In this document: piece by piece, positions 16,760 through 29,899 of the stretch
Layout: every line of letters begins with the position of its first letter
Numbering within the stretch: the stretch's first letter is position 1
From: Desulfosporosinus sp. OT
Lineage (GTDB): Bacteria; Bacillota; Desulfitobacteriia; Desulfitobacteriales; Desulfitobacteriaceae
Assembly: GCF_000224515.1 (NCBI RefSeq)
Contig: NZ_AGAF01000148.1
Location: 1 to 64,000 of the forward strand
DNA length: 64,000 nt
Reading direction: 5' to 3'
Made by a program: the position numbers and the translations under genes
Notes under the pieces: generated by a model
Told to the model about the DNA's origin: nothing
The model's input: the letters and a program-made list of their open reading frames with translations, nothing else
The model's database searches: none

Positions 16760-18010
16760 CTATTTCTCACGAATAATTTCAGCACCCAAACGAGATAGTT
16801 TTTCCTCTACCTTCTCGTAACCCCGATCAATATGGTGAATTCCGCGAATACCGGTCGTCCCTTCCGCAGTCAATGCAGCCAGTATTAATGCGGCTCCGGC
16901 CCGCAAATCAGTTGCAGTCACTGGTGCCGCATTCAGACGTTGTATCCCATGAACAATGGCACTACGCCCTTCGATCTTGATATCTGCTCCCATTCGCTTA
17001 AGCTCATCCACATGCATGAAGCGGTTCTCGAAGACTGTTTCTGTGAATAAACCCGTACCGTTTGCCCGTGTTAGAAATGCCATAAAGGGAGCTTGAAGAT
17101 CCGTCGGAAATCCTGGATGAACCTGAGTTTTAATATCCACTGCATTATAGATACCATTTCCGCTAATACGAATTCCGTCGTCTTCTTCAGACATGCGAAT
17201 TCCTGCCTCTTCCATTTTGGCAATCAGAGGCTTAAGATGATCCGCAATGACATTTTGAACTAACACATCTCCACCAGTTGCAGCTGCCATAAGAAGATAG
17301 CTGCCCGCCTCAATCCGATCGGGAATAACCGTGTGTGTGGTGCCGTGAAACTCACGAACACCTTCAATATGAATGATACTCGTACCTGCCCCACGCACTT
17401 TGCCACCCATTTCATTCAAAAATGTTGCCAAATCCACAATTTCCGGCTCTTGCGCAGCATTTTCTATAAGTGTCGTCCCTTGGGCCATTGCGGCAGCCAT
17501 CATAATATTTTCCGTAGCTCCCACACTTGGATAATCTAAGTAAATTCGAGCTCCTTTAAGCCCTTTAGACGTAACATCTAAGAACCCATGATCCATTTTG
17601 ACTTCTGCACCTAGAGCTTCTAATCCCTTTAAATGCCAATTTATAGGGCGAGACCCTATGGCACACCCACCTGGATGAGAGATACGCACATGCCCTTTAC
17701 GAGCTAGGAGTGGACCCATAGTGACAATAGACGCTCTCATTTGAGAAACAAGGTCATATGGAGCTTCTATACAATCTATCTCACGAGCATGGATTTTCAG
17801 AGTTGAGCCCTTTCGCTCAACCGTTGAACCCAAAGCCGATATAACCTGATTCATGACATTCACATCTAACAAATCTGGAGCATCATCTAATTGAATGGGT
17901 TCGGCACATAACAAACTTGCAGCTATAATAGGAAGTACAGCGTTTTTCGCCCCACTTACTGTGATTGTCCCTTCAAGCGGTTTGCCGCCTGTGATAGTAA
18001 GCATACTCAA
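16760..18010 (-). CDS. murA: UDP-N-acetylglucosamine 1-carboxyvinyltransferase MurA
   Basis: First committed step of peptidoglycan synthesis: adds enolpyruvate from PEP to UDP-GlcNAc. The 416-residue enzyme shows KNAVLPIIAASLL (catalytic Lys22 region), the PEP-binding cysteine Cys116 in HPGGCAIGSRPI (the fosfomycin target) and LKPLIAKMEEAG. A TTG start at 18010 fits the usual N-terminus and lies about 11 nt from AGGGGG; an ATG two codons in is the alternative. It is downstream of the YwmB-like gene and ends at a strong hairpin, as in the B. subtilis murAA region. Confidence 0.96.
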   Translation of the reverse strand: MSMLTITGGKPLEGTITVSGAKNAVLPIIAASLLCAEPIQLDDAPDLLDVNVMNQVISALGSTVERKGSTLKIHAREIDCIEAPYDLVSQMRASIVTMGPLLARKGHVRISHPGGCAIGSRPINWHLKGLEALGAEVKMDHGFLDVTSKGLKGARIYLDYPSVGATENIMMAAAMAQGTTLIENAAQEPEIVDLATFLNEMGGKVRGAGTSIIHIEGVREFHGTTHTVIPDRIEAGSYLLMAAATGGDVLVQNVIADHLKPLIAKMEEAGIRMSEEDDGIRISGNGIYNAVDIKTQVHPGFPTDLQAPFMAFLTRANGTGLFTETVFENRFMHVDELKRMGADIKIEGRSAIVHGIQRLNAAPVTATDLRAGAALILAALTAEGTTGIRGIHHIDRGYEKVEEKLSRLGAEIIREK

Positions 18011-18120
18011 ATTCTAAAGACACCCCCTGTCTCTGTTTTCATTATACCCGGACTTGTATTAATTCTCTTTGTTCAGTCTTTTATCCTGCTTAAATTCGAC
18101 TATTTTCCTCAAAAAGTACT

Positions 18121-18783
18121 TTAAAATTCTTCCAGCAAGACTGGCATAGCCAAGACAGTTTGTCCTTCAGTGTTTTTCCCCCGACTAAGCAATTGAATGT
18201 TAACAAGATCTTGACCTGCTATCACACTATTATTAAAATTGCTCTGGTATCCAGCGATGGAAACCATGTCACCCTGAAGGGCCCATTGAGAAGGCAAGGC
18301 ATTTGTCTTGCTTAAGTAAGAAGCAATATCGACTAATTGAGGGACACGTTCATCCAAATAGATGTGCCCGTCGGTTTTAGCCATTTGTTGAGCCATAATA
18401 GTATACCACGAATATAGATTACTTTCCTCGTTTTTATCAATAAAGCAATGCCCAGAAATAGTTACGGCTACGTTTCCATTTCCAGTCTTTAGCTCTTTAT
18501 AGTCCCAGTTCCAATTAGGCATTGGCTTTTTTGTCCAAATTTCAAGTGGTATCTCTCCATCTTCAAACCACAATATCACGTTTACCTCAGCTTCTTCCGC
18601 CAGCACAACCTCTGAGTTTAAAAGTAAGGGTACCTCCATCTGAGAGGTCTTAAGCGTGTCTTTTGAAGGCATCCCCATATAAACGTTGTGAATACCAAAG
18701 CCGATACATAATATACAGGCAATTAGGGAAATCATGATTATTCTATGTAGATTCTGTTTTGACTTCATTCGTCTAACAAGCAT
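18121..18783 (-). CDS. YwmB-like protein (DUF1779)
   Basis: A 220-residue protein with one N-terminal membrane span (IIMISLIACILCIGFGI) and an outside domain of about 180 residues. Position between the atp operon and murA, size and features (SGHCF, LSKTNALPSQWALQGDMVSIAGYQ) fit the YwmB family, which has a TATA-box-protein-like fold and no known biochemical role. The ATG at 18783 has AAAGAGG about 9 nt upstream; the open frame extends to 18864. I rely on context as much as on sequence for the call. Confidence 0.72.
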   Translation of the reverse strand: MLVRRMKSKQNLHRIIMISLIACILCIGFGIHNVYMGMPSKDTLKTSQMEVPLLLNSEVVLAEEAEVNVILWFEDGEIPLEIWTKKPMPNWNWDYKELKTGNGNVAVTISGHCFIDKNEESNLYSWYTIMAQQMAKTDGHIYLDERVPQLVDIASYLSKTNALPSQWALQGDMVSIAGYQSNFNNSVIAGQDLVNIQLLSRGKNTEGQTVLAMPVLLEEF

Positions 18784-18906
18784 TATAGAAGGCCTCTTTC
18801 TCAATCTTTCTATAGGTTTAGCCATAGCTTTACCAAATAGTGAGAAAGCTAACATACTTAACACTAAAAAGTTTATACATATCCTAAATTAAGCAATAAA
18901 TAAAAA

Positions 18907-18937
18907 AAGAAAAAGGGCCCAACGGGCTCTTTTTCTT
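18907..18937. terminator. Terminator of the atp operon
   Basis: Arms 18907-18920 and 18924-18937 pair at 13 of 14 positions (one G-U on one strand) with a 3-nt loop and A/T runs at the ends. It lies 32 nt beyond the atpC stop. Confidence 0.88.
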
Positions 18938-18969
18938 ATATAGTGGAAAACAATACTTCAAAAATATGC

Positions 18970-19377
18970 TTATTTTTTGCCAACTGATGCCTCAATACGT
19001 GCAGCTGCTCTTCGCAATGCATACTCCGCTCGTCGTACATCAATCTCGTTCGTACGTGTTGACAAGCGTTTCTTCGCCCGTTCTCTGGCCTCTTGGGCAC
19101 GAGCAACATCGATATCCTCGCTCAACTCAGCAGTATCCGCAAGAACTATCGCGGAGTTTTCGATAACTTCGACGAACCCCCCCGCAACCGCCACTCGTTT
19201 AACAGCACCATTCAGGTTGTACCGTAAGACACCGATATCCATGCCTGCAATTAAGGGTGCGTGGTTCGGCAAAATCCCTAATTCACCTAATTCACCAGGA
19301 ATAACTGCAAACTCAACATCTTCTTTTAATACGTTTCCTTCAGGAGAGACTATGCGTAGCGAGAATGTTCCTGCCAT
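18970..19377 (-). CDS. atpC: ATP synthase epsilon subunit
   Basis: Central-stalk subunit that couples and can inhibit the F1 motor. The 135 residues include FSLRIVSPEGNVLKEDVEFAVIPGELGELGILPNHAPLIAGMDIG of the N-terminal beta-sandwich and a C-terminal helical hairpin with many Arg and Ala residues. It begins 3 nt after the atpD stop with GGGGGAG upstream and is the last gene of the operon. Confidence 0.96.
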   Translation of the reverse strand: MAGTFSLRIVSPEGNVLKEDVEFAVIPGELGELGILPNHAPLIAGMDIGVLRYNLNGAVKRVAVAGGFVEVIENSAIVLADTAELSEDIDVARAQEARERAKKRLSTRTNEIDVRRAEYALRRAAARIEASVGKK

Positions 19378-19380
19378 AGC

Positions 19381-20793
<1,413 letters not shown>

Positions 20794-20814
20794 TTATTGG
20801 GTTTTTCCGGCAGC

Positions 20815-21660
20815 TTAATCTAAAGCAGCTGCTCCGCCGACAATTTCAGATATTTCCTTAGTAATCGCCGCCTGTCGGGCTCTATTCATAATCAACGACA
20901 ATCGGTCAATCATATCTTTGGCGTTATCTGTTGCCGAACTCATGGCTGTCATCCTAGCCCCTTGCTCGCTTGCTTTTCCTTCAAGAATTGACCGAAAGAT
21001 CTGTGTTTCTACATACTTCGGCAGCAGACTTGCAAGGATCTCATCAGGAGACGGTTCAAAAATATATTGTTTACTTTGTTTGCCTTCAGGCTTTTCGATG
21101 GGAAGTAGTTTGACTTGCGTAGGTCTCGCGTTAATTGCGCTTACGAATTCAGTATACATCAGATAAACCTCATCCGCTTCACCCTGCTCGTAAAGTCGCA
21201 CCACTTCCTGGGCTATTTCTTTCGCTTGATTATAACTTGGTTCATCTCCAAGTGCTACAAACTCAGCCAAAAACTCAATTTTACCGCGTCGGAAGAAATC
21301 TCGACCTTTGCGGCCTACCGTCACCAACTTAACTTCTTGTGGCGTTTCGGCAATCAAACCGGCGGTCTTCCGAATCAGGTTCGAATTATACCCTCCGCAA
21401 AGACCACGGTCTGATGTTATCACCACATAAACCACCTTCTGCACAGGCCGCTTAATCAAAAGCGGATGAACCGTATCCCCAGGAACCTGTGATAGGCGTT
21501 CCAAGACCCCTTGCAATTGGTGGGCATAGGGGCGGGCAGCGTTAAGCTTTTGTTGGGCTTTCCTGAGTTTGGCCGCGGAAACCATTTTCATCGCCTTAGT
21601 GATCTGCTGCATGTTACGGACGCTGCGGATCCGGCGACGAATATCGCGTACTCCTGCCAC
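20815..21660 (-). CDS. atpG: ATP synthase gamma subunit
   Basis: Rotating shaft of F1. About 281 residues with the paired coiled-coil helices at both ends (VRDIRRRIRSVRNMQQITKAMKMVSAAKLRKAQ and the C-terminal NAKDMIDRLSLIMNRARQAAITKEISEIVGGAAAL). The start is uncertain: the GTG at 21660 gives a family-like MAGVRDIRRRI N-terminus with AGGTGA 5 nt upstream, while a GTG at 21669 is only 3 nt from GGAG. It sits between atpA and atpD. Confidence 0.95.
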   Translation of the reverse strand: MAGVRDIRRRIRSVRNMQQITKAMKMVSAAKLRKAQQKLNAARPYAHQLQGVLERLSQVPGDTVHPLLIKRPVQKVVYVVITSDRGLCGGYNSNLIRKTAGLIAETPQEVKLVTVGRKGRDFFRRGKIEFLAEFVALGDEPSYNQAKEIAQEVVRLYEQGEADEVYLMYTEFVSAINARPTQVKLLPIEKPEGKQSKQYIFEPSPDEILASLLPKYVETQIFRSILEGKASEQGARMTAMSSATDNAKDMIDRLSLIMNRARQAAITKEISEIVGGAAALD

Positions 21661-21684
21661 CTCATTCACCTACTCCTTTTTAAT

Positions 21685-23760
<2,076 letters not shown>

Positions 23761-23764
<4 letters not shown>

Positions 23765-24258
23765 TGCATTTCCCCTACCTCTTGAATGAATTGCTCAATG
23801 AGTTTTCCTTGACCTTTCATGTCAAGCTTTTGGCGAATGATTTTTTCAGCAACTAAAACCGACAAATCTGCAACTTGTGCTTTGACTTCAGAAATTGCTC
23901 GATCGCGTTCGCGTTCAATATCTGCTAAAGCGGATTTCTTGATTTTTTCTGCCTCTTCATGAGAAGCTGCTAAAATCTCATTCGCCCGAGCTTCGCTAAC
24001 CTTTGTAGCCTTGGCAATCACTTCTTGAGCTTCCTGACGTGCTTTACGCATTTCTTCTTGGTATTCGCGTTTAATTTGATCTGCCTGTTTGCGTTCATTT
24101 TCCGCCTGAGCAAGCATCGATTCAATGCGACTCCGCCGTTCTTCCATCATTTTCATTAACGGACCCCAAGCTTTTGAACTGAGCAGCCAAACGAGCAACA
24201 GGAAAGAAACTATCATTACCACAAACGTATAGTCAAATTGAATAGGATTCCCACCCAA
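23761..24258 (-). CDS. atpF: ATP synthase b subunit
   Basis: Membrane-anchored stator subunit, 165 residues. One N-terminal membrane span (FVVMIVSFLLLVWLLSSKAWGPL) is followed by a long heptad-rich coiled coil (residues about 35-140, rich in Glu, Lys, Ala, Arg). Start is TTG at 24258 with GGGGGG 7 nt upstream. It is separated from atpE by 110 nt containing a stable hairpin, and overlaps atpH. Confidence 0.95.
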
Positions 24259-24302
24259 TGGTCTACCCCCCCCTCGAGTATGATAACGTCGTAATGATTT
24301 TT

Positions 24303-24332
24303 TTCAAGGGGGAACTTTCGTTCCCCCTTGAA
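24303..24332 (-). other. Stable GAAA-capped hairpin in the atpE-atpF spacer
   Basis: Arms 24303-24315 and 24320-24332 pair perfectly over 13 nt; the minus-strand loop reads GAAA, a GNRA tetraloop closed by C-G. It is followed by A-rich, not U-rich, sequence on the coding strand, so it is not an intrinsic terminator. It may protect the 3' end of the abundant atpE message or mark a processing point. Confidence 0.7.
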
Positions 24333-24368
24333 TTTAAGATGGGTCTAACTTTTGCCCATCACGCAAAC

Positions 24369-24638
<270 letters not shown>

Positions 24639-24690
24639 TTATTCCCTCAGCGAGCTTTACGCGTCACTGAAAACTAACTGAAACAATGTT

Positions 24691-25440
24691 TTAATGATCC
24701 GATGAGACGGCTTGAGATATGTAAGCCGTAGTCAACACCGTGAACACGTAGGATTGGATGGCTCCAATGAAAATACTAAAGGCCAGCCACACTACCATGG
24801 GAGGGATTCCTCCCAAAACCGATTTTCCAGGAAGCATCAGAATAACCTTGATTAGAATTTCCCCAGCAAAGATATTCCCAAAAAGACGAAAGGCCAGCGT
24901 CATTGGCTTTGAAAGCATGTCAATGATGTGAATAATCGAGAACACCTTAAAAGGCTCAATAAAATGATGGAAATAATGGAGTCCTTTGTGCTTAACCCCT
25001 AAGCCAATAACCATGCAAATTGTTAATATTGCTAAGGCCATTGTGATGTTAATATCTGCCGTAGGTGACGACCAAACTGGTTCCTCGAAAATCTTGTCCA
25101 AATGGGCAAATTCTATGTGGAAATGTTCAAATAAGTTAAACGTTAAGTTTGGGATAAGGCCAATCATATTGGAAAAGAACACAAACGTAATCAACGTTAG
25201 CAAATACCCTAGAATCGGACGCCCCTTCTCCAGTCCCATGTTATCACCCACAAGGTTACTGACAAAGTCGACGATCCATTCCAAAACATTTTGCATTTTA
25301 CCAGGTTTGCCGCTCGTTAAATGACGAACCCCCATAAAACAGAACACGCAAATAAGAAACATCGTCATCCAAGTCATGACCAAAGTTTTGGCATGGAAGG
25401 TCATGCTCCCTAAATGCCATAAAACTAGTTCTTCATGCAC
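24691..25440 (-). CDS. atpB: ATP synthase a subunit
   Basis: Stator membrane subunit that forms the proton half-channels. About 249 residues with five to six spans; the key Arg lies in LAFRLFGNIFAGEIL and the last helix reads FVFTVLTTAYIS-like (YVFTVLTTAYISQAV). The GTG at 25440 overlaps the atpI stop by 8 nt and has GGGGTGAT 9 nt upstream; in-frame ATGs up to 25482 lack a site. It precedes atpE. Confidence 0.95.
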   Translation of the reverse strand: MHEELVLWHLGSMTFHAKTLVMTWMTMFLICVFCFMGVRHLTSGKPGKMQNVLEWIVDFVSNLVGDNMGLEKGRPILGYLLTLITFVFFSNMIGLIPNLTFNLFEHFHIEFAHLDKIFEEPVWSSPTADINITMALAILTICMVIGLGVKHKGLHYFHHFIEPFKVFSIIHIIDMLSKPMTLAFRLFGNIFAGEILIKVILMLPGKSVLGGIPPMVVWLAFSIFIGAIQSYVFTVLTTAYISQAVSSDH

Positions 25441-25804
25441 TTCTTTTATCACCCCTTTCTCCATGAAGTTTGTGTATTGCAACGGTGATGAATGATATTA
25501 TCACCCCTGTAGCAATCCCTAAAGCTAAACTAAGTAGCCATTTTGACTGGAAGCGGGCCACTGCAGCAACCACGAGGGTCACCATGCCCAATCGAGCCAC
25601 AAGACTTCGACGCATCCGCTTAAGTGCTGAATGAATATCAAGCTCAGAACTTCGCTGTGTCTCGTTATAAATCCACACTGTATAGCCAAACCCTACCCAG
25701 TAACCAATTAAACCACCAAGAAAAGCCTGTCGACCCGTCAATGCTACCGCAATCAATATACAGGACGTTCCACTCAATAAGGCAATTAAGCTACTTCTAA
25801 TCAT
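25433..25804 (-). CDS. atpI: ATP synthase subunit I
   Basis: Small membrane protein, 123 residues with four hydrophobic segments, placed first in many atp operons where it helps assemble the c-ring and may aid magnesium transport. The ATG at 25804 overlaps the stop of the upstream small gene by 8 nt and has GGAG about 6 nt upstream. Sequence similarity in this family is weak; the call rests on topology and position before atpB. Confidence 0.85.
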   Translation of the reverse strand: MIRSSLIALLSGTSCILIAVALTGRQAFLGGLIGYWVGFGYTVWIYNETQRSSELDIHSALKRMRRSLVARLGMVTLVVAAVARFQSKWLLSLALGIATGVIISFITVAIHKLHGERGDKRSA

Positions 25805-26027
25805 CGGATACTCCAAATTTCTTTAAAGTGATCACTAGGTAGCTCCCCCCGAGTACCAAACCACTTAACATTAAGATTATGGTCAACCATGGTTGTGTTC
25901 CCAAGCGGTCATCTAAGTAACGCCCTAATAGGAATCCTCCCCCGACTAACCCCGCTAACGATGTCGCAATACTGGAACCGATCTCAAATCCTTTCTGCCA
26001 GCCTTTTTGGTTCCTTGCCATTTTCAT
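25797..26027 (-). CDS. atpZ: AtpZ/AtpI-like small membrane protein
   Basis: A 76-residue protein with two membrane spans (IGSSIATSLAGLVGGGFLLGRYLDD and PWLTIILMLSGLVLGGSYLVI) and the GxxLGRYLDDRLGTxPW pattern of the AtpZ/AtpI Fo accessory family. It opens the atp operon and is translationally coupled to atpI. ATG at 26027 or the one two codons in; AAAGGAAAG lies just upstream. Confidence 0.85.
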   Translation of the reverse strand: MKMARNQKGWQKGFEIGSSIATSLAGLVGGGFLLGRYLDDRLGTQPWLTIILMLSGLVLGGSYLVITLKKFGVSDD

Positions 26028-26187
26028 TCTTTCCTTTTCTATATGTACTAAGGTAAATGTATTCGCGAAGCAAATCTAAATTCCTGCTCATTCTACAATT
26101 AAAACTGACAATTCAGTATTTATATTTCCAATAACTTTTTACAATTTTCTCTTATTTATTTAATTCTAACTAACTATACCACAACTT

Positions 26188-26203
26188 TGTACTATTTTGT
26201 ACA
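26188..26203. promoter_or_regulatory. 16-bp palindrome upstream of the atp operon
   Basis: TGTACTATTTTGTACA is an inverted repeat of TGTAC with a 6-nt spacer, in the AT-rich gap 26028-26228 between wecB and atpZ. Its place about 160 nt before atpZ suggests an operator or promoter element; no binding protein can be named. Confidence 0.35.
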
Positions 26204-26228
26204 GCATTGTTTAATTTTATCACCACGC

Positions 26229-27350
26229 TCACTTTCCTTCGATAATCTTAGCAATACGTTTCGCAGCACGTCCATCGCCGTATGGATTAGTCGACATTGC
26301 CATTTTATGGTATGACCTTTGATCCCCAATAAGGTGCTTTAATTCCGAAAACACTTTCTCATATTTAGTCCCCACAAGTAAAACTGTCCCCGCCGCTACT
26401 GCTTCCGGGCGTTCTGTAGTATCCCTCACAACAAGAACTGGTATACCAAGCGAAGGTGCTTCCTCCTGAATTCCTCCTGAGTCGGTCAAGATTATATACG
26501 ATCGTGCCATAATATTTACAAATGGCTCGTAGTCCATTGGTTCTATCAGATTAACTCTCGGATGAGATCCTAAGACTTCAGTGACCACTTTCCGAACCTC
26601 GGGATTTTTATGTACTGGAAAGATAATGTATGTGTCCGGAAATAACTCCAGCGTACTCTTCAAGGCTTGATAAATTTGACGCATCGGTTCACCAAGATTT
26701 TCTCTGCGATGCGTTGTGACCAGAATCATTCGTGATTTTTCACCCTGTTTGAGGATCGTTTGAATGTGAGGGTCCAAAAAAACATACTCTGGTTTCACTG
26801 TATCTAACAAAGCATCAATCACAGTATTGCCTGTTACAAAAATCTTTTCTGGCACAACGCCTTCAAGCAAGAGGTTCCTCTTCGCCGTTTCAGTTGGGGC
26901 GAAATGCAAATCTGTTAGAGCGCCAGTTAGCTTACGATTCATCTCTTCAGGAAAGGGCGAAAACTTATTTCCCGTACGTAGTCCAGCTTCGACATGCCCA
27001 ACAGGAATTTGTGCATAAAATGCAGCAAGTGCGGCTACAAATGTCGTTGTTGTGTCCCCATGTACCAGCACAAGGTCAGGAAGTTCACTTTGAAAAATCT
27101 CTTTAAGCCCCGCAAGTGCCTGAGTAGTAATTTCGGTTAACGTTTGCCCCTGCTTCATGAGGTCTAGATCAAAATCTGGAACCATGTGAAATAACTTCAA
27201 AACTTGATCTAACATCTCACGGTGCTGAGCTGTCACAGTAACTTGACAGAGAATTGACTCTTGCTGCCGAAGTGCTCTGATCACTGGAGCCATTTTTATA
27301 GCCTCCGGGCGTGTACCAAACACTACCATCACTTTTTTTCGGTTTTGCAC
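26229..27350 (-). CDS. wecB: UDP-N-acetylglucosamine 2-epimerase (non-hydrolysing)
   Basis: Interconverts UDP-GlcNAc and UDP-ManNAc for teichoic acid or capsule synthesis. The 373 residues begin KVMVVFGTRPEAIKMAPVI and include VHGDTTTTFVAALAAFY, HVEAGLRTGNKFSPFPEEMNRKL, TTHRRENLGEPM and TDSGGIQEEAPSLGIPVLV, all standard. GTG at 27350 with GGGAG 7 nt upstream. It lies between comEB and the atp operon; in B. subtilis the homologue is elsewhere with tag genes, so this is an insertion in the conserved order. Its product fits the TagA-type enzyme at 12 kb. Confidence 0.95.
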   Translation of the reverse strand: MQNRKKVMVVFGTRPEAIKMAPVIRALRQQESILCQVTVTAQHREMLDQVLKLFHMVPDFDLDLMKQGQTLTEITTQALAGLKEIFQSELPDLVLVHGDTTTTFVAALAAFYAQIPVGHVEAGLRTGNKFSPFPEEMNRKLTGALTDLHFAPTETAKRNLLLEGVVPEKIFVTGNTVIDALLDTVKPEYVFLDPHIQTILKQGEKSRMILVTTHRRENLGEPMRQIYQALKSTLELFPDTYIIFPVHKNPEVRKVVTEVLGSHPRVNLIEPMDYEPFVNIMARSYIILTDSGGIQEEAPSLGIPVLVVRDTTERPEAVAAGTVLLVGTKYEKVFSELKHLIGDQRSYHKMAMSTNPYGDGRAAKRIAKIIEGK

Positions 27351-27394
27351 GGCTTTACTCCCTTCGATTGAATGCCAATCACTTGCTTCACAAT

Positions 27395-27853
27395 TTATGG
27401 CTTCTCTTCCGCAAACTGCACTAACTCTAATCCTGCTTCTTTTGCCATTGCTGCTGCAAGCTGATCTGGATAGGAATGAGTATAGACAACTCGCCTTATC
27501 TCAACATTAATTAATAACTTTGTACATAATACGCAAGGTTGATGGGTCGTATAGAGGTCAGCCCCTGCAATCGCGACCCCGTGCTTCGCTGCTTGTACCA
27601 ATGCATTTTGTTCTGCATGCACAGCACGGCAGATCTCAACGCGTTCCCCGGAGGGAACGTTTAAGGTCTGCCGTAAACAACCGACTTCATCACAGTGCAG
27701 GAGTCCCGCAGGACTCCCGTTATACCCTGTACTCAAAATTTGCTTATCCTTGACTATTACTGCCCCAACCTGACGGCGCAGACAAGTCGATCGCCCAGCA
27801 ACTACTTCTGCCATCTGCATAAAATAACTGTCCCAACTCGGTCGCTTCATCAT
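27395..27853 (-). CDS. comEB: Deoxycytidylate deaminase (ComEB family)
   Basis: Zinc enzyme that converts dCMP to dUMP for thymidylate synthesis. The 152 residues carry the zinc/catalytic motif AVHAEQNAL and [10 protein letters not shown], with a second zinc-site pattern [10 protein letters not shown]. Two ATGs (27853, 27850) are possible; the first overlaps the upp stop. The name ComEB reflects its position in the B. subtilis comE operon; here it stands between upp and wecB, a pyrimidine grouping. Confidence 0.93.
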   Translation of the reverse strand: MMKRPSWDSYFMQMAEVVAGRSTCLRRQVGAVIVKDKQILSTGYNGSPAGLLHCDEVGCLRQTLNVPSGERVEICRAVHAEQNALVQAAKHGVAIAGADLYTTHQPCVLCTKLLINVEIRRVVYTHSYPDQLAAAMAKEAGLELVQFAEEKP

Positions 27854-28479
27854 TTCGTCCCAAACAACCGATCACCTGCATCACCGAGGCCCGGTACAAT
27901 ATAACCGTGTTCATTTAAGCGCTCATCCACTGCCGCGACAAATATATCAACGTCAGGGTGTGCGTTTTGCACGGTTTTAATTCCTTCTGGGGCGGCAATC
28001 AGGCACATCAATTTAATGTTTTTAGCGCCACGATCTTTCAAGAACGTGATGGCTGCAGACGCTGAACCACCGGTTGCCAACATAGGGTCAATGACAATAA
28101 GATCGCGTTCTGCAATATCATTGGGCAGCTTGCAATAATATTCTACTGGTAATAGGGTCTCTGGATCCCGATAAAGGCCGACATGTCCAACCTTTGCCGC
28201 CGGAATCAAGCGAAGCATTCCATCAACCATTCCTAACCCAGCGCGCAGGATTGGTACCAAACCAACTTTCCGACCGGCAATCACTTTGGCTTTTGCTAAT
28301 GCGACCGGTGTTTTAACCTCAATTTCCTGAAGGGGAAAATCGCGGGTAACCTCATAGGCCATCAACATCGCGACTTCCTCCACAAGTTCCCTGAATTCCT
28401 TCGAACCTGTCTTCTCATCTCGAATAAGGGATAACTTGTGTTGAATTAGAGGATGATCAAGAACTTGAAGCTTTGTCAT
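27850..28479 (-). CDS. upp: Uracil phosphoribosyltransferase
   Basis: Salvages uracil to UMP with PRPP. The 209 residues match the family end to end, beginning [30 protein letters not shown], with PRPP-binding [12 protein letters not shown] and the uracil-binding C-terminus [29 protein letters not shown]. It follows glyA by 18 nt, the order seen in B. subtilis. Confidence 0.97.
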   Translation of the reverse strand: MTKLQVLDHPLIQHKLSLIRDEKTGSKEFRELVEEVAMLMAYEVTRDFPLQEIEVKTPVALAKAKVIAGRKVGLVPILRAGLGMVDGMLRLIPAAKVGHVGLYRDPETLLPVEYYCKLPNDIAERDLIVIDPMLATGGSASAAITFLKDRGAKNIKLMCLIAAPEGIKTVQNAHPDVDIFVAAVDERLNEHGYIVPGLGDAGDRLFGTK

Positions 28480-28496
28480 GGTTTAGGACTCAACTC

Positions 28497-29753
28497 CTAA
28501 TCTAAATTTGCATATAAGGGATATTGCGCACATAACGCACGAACAATTTCCCGTGCTTTCGCCAGTTTATCAGTTTCATGTTGCGAGGTCAAGGCAAGGT
28601 CCATCGCCTCCGCAATCTGATGCATCGCTTCAGGATTCATGCCACGCGTTGTTACTGCAGGCGTCCCTACCCGAATTCCGCTAGTGATATAAGGACTTGC
28701 TGTATCAAACGGAATTGTGTTCTTATTCACAGTAATTCCTACTTGATCTAAGATTGTTTCCGCTTCTTTCCCTGTTACCGATTTGCTTCGTACATCCACA
28801 AGAATAAGGTGGTTATCCGTTCCTTCCGAGACAAGACGGAATCCTCGATCCACTAACGCTTGAGCCAGAGCTTTAGCATTTTCAACAATACGAGTCTGGT
28901 ACGCTTTAAAGTCTGGCTGAAGTGCTTCGCCAAAAGCAACCGCTTTCGCGGCAATAACATGCATCAGTGGCCCCCCCTGAATTCCCGGGAAAATGGCCTT
29001 ATCAATTGCTTGTGCGTGTTCAGCCTTACAAAGAATTAAGCCGCCACGAGGCCCTCTTAAGGTCTTATGAGTAGTCGTGGTCACAAAATGGGCATAAGGA
29101 ACAGGTGATGGGTGCAATCCAGCAGCTACTAAACCAGCAATATGTGCCATATCCACCATGAAAAACGCTTCCACTTCATCCGCAATTTCACGTAACTTGG
29201 CGAAATCAATTATTCTGGGATAGGCACTCGCTCCAGCAACAAGCATTTTCGGTTTATGTTGGAGCGCTAACTGGCGGACCTGCTCATAGTCTATCCGCTC
29301 TGTCTTCGAATCAACCCCGTAAGAAACAAAGTTAAAATATACCCCAGAGATATTTACCGGACTCCCATGCGTCAGATGACCACCGTGTGATAAATTCATC
29401 CCTAATACGGTGTCACCGGGTTTTAGCATTGCAAAATAGACTGCCGTATTGGCCTGAGACCCAGAATGGGGCTGGACATTGGCATGTTCAGCGTCAAAAA
29501 GTTTCTTAATACGATCACGAGCTAAGTCTTCAACCACATCAACATATTCGCATCCACCATAGTAGCGTTTTCCAGGATACCCTTCGGCATACTTATTTGT
29601 TAAAACAGACCCTTGTGTTGCCATCACTGCCCGACTGACAAAGTTCTCAGAAGCAATCAGCTCAATGGTGTTTCTTTGACGATTTTCTTCTCGTTCAATG
29701 GCTTGCGCGACTTCTGGGTCTTGGGGTTTCACCCACTGATCAATATAATCCAT
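28497..29753 (-). CDS. glyA: Serine hydroxymethyltransferase
   Basis: PLP enzyme that converts serine and tetrahydrofolate to glycine and methylene-tetrahydrofolate. The 418 residues contain [46 protein letters not shown] and the PLP-lysine motif [14 protein letters not shown] (Lys230). ATG at 29753 with AGGAGTG upstream. The gap to the upstream ywlG gene contains a 91-bp inverted-repeat element. Confidence 0.98.
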   Translation of the reverse strand: MDYIDQWVKPQDPEVAQAIEREENRQRNTIELIASENFVSRAVMATQGSVLTNKYAEGYPGKRYYGGCEYVDVVEDLARDRIKKLFDAEHANVQPHSGSQANTAVYFAMLKPGDTVLGMNLSHGGHLTHGSPVNISGVYFNFVSYGVDSKTERIDYEQVRQLALQHKPKMLVAGASAYPRIIDFAKLREIADEVEAFFMVDMAHIAGLVAAGLHPSPVPYAHFVTTTTHKTLRGPRGGLILCKAEHAQAIDKAIFPGIQGGPLMHVIAAKAVAFGEALQPDFKAYQTRIVENAKALAQALVDRGFRLVSEGTDNHLILVDVRSKSVTGKEAETILDQVGITVNKNTIPFDTASPYITSGIRVGTPAVTTRGMNPEAMHQIAEAMDLALTSQHETDKLAKAREIVRALCAQYPLYANLD

Positions 29754-29777
29754 TTATTTCACTCCTACTCATTGGGG

Positions 29778-29868
29778 GAGGAAGTGTCTTAGCCCATTCG
29801 CACACGTTCCATTGCTATTCGCTTGACGCAATTCCACTAAAGTGCTCTCTAAGCTAAGAAACTTCCTC
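29778..29868. repeat. Short copy of the MITE-like element between ywlG and glyA
   Basis: A 91-bp element bounded by 16-bp inverted repeats with one mismatch (29778-29793 and 29853-29868). Its inner sequence matches the two ends of the 383-bp copy at 12710-13092. It lies 24 nt before the glyA start and might affect transcription or stability of the operon message. Confidence 0.7.
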
Positions 29869-29899
29869 TGGCTTGGGTCTACGAAGGTTTAAAAAAATT

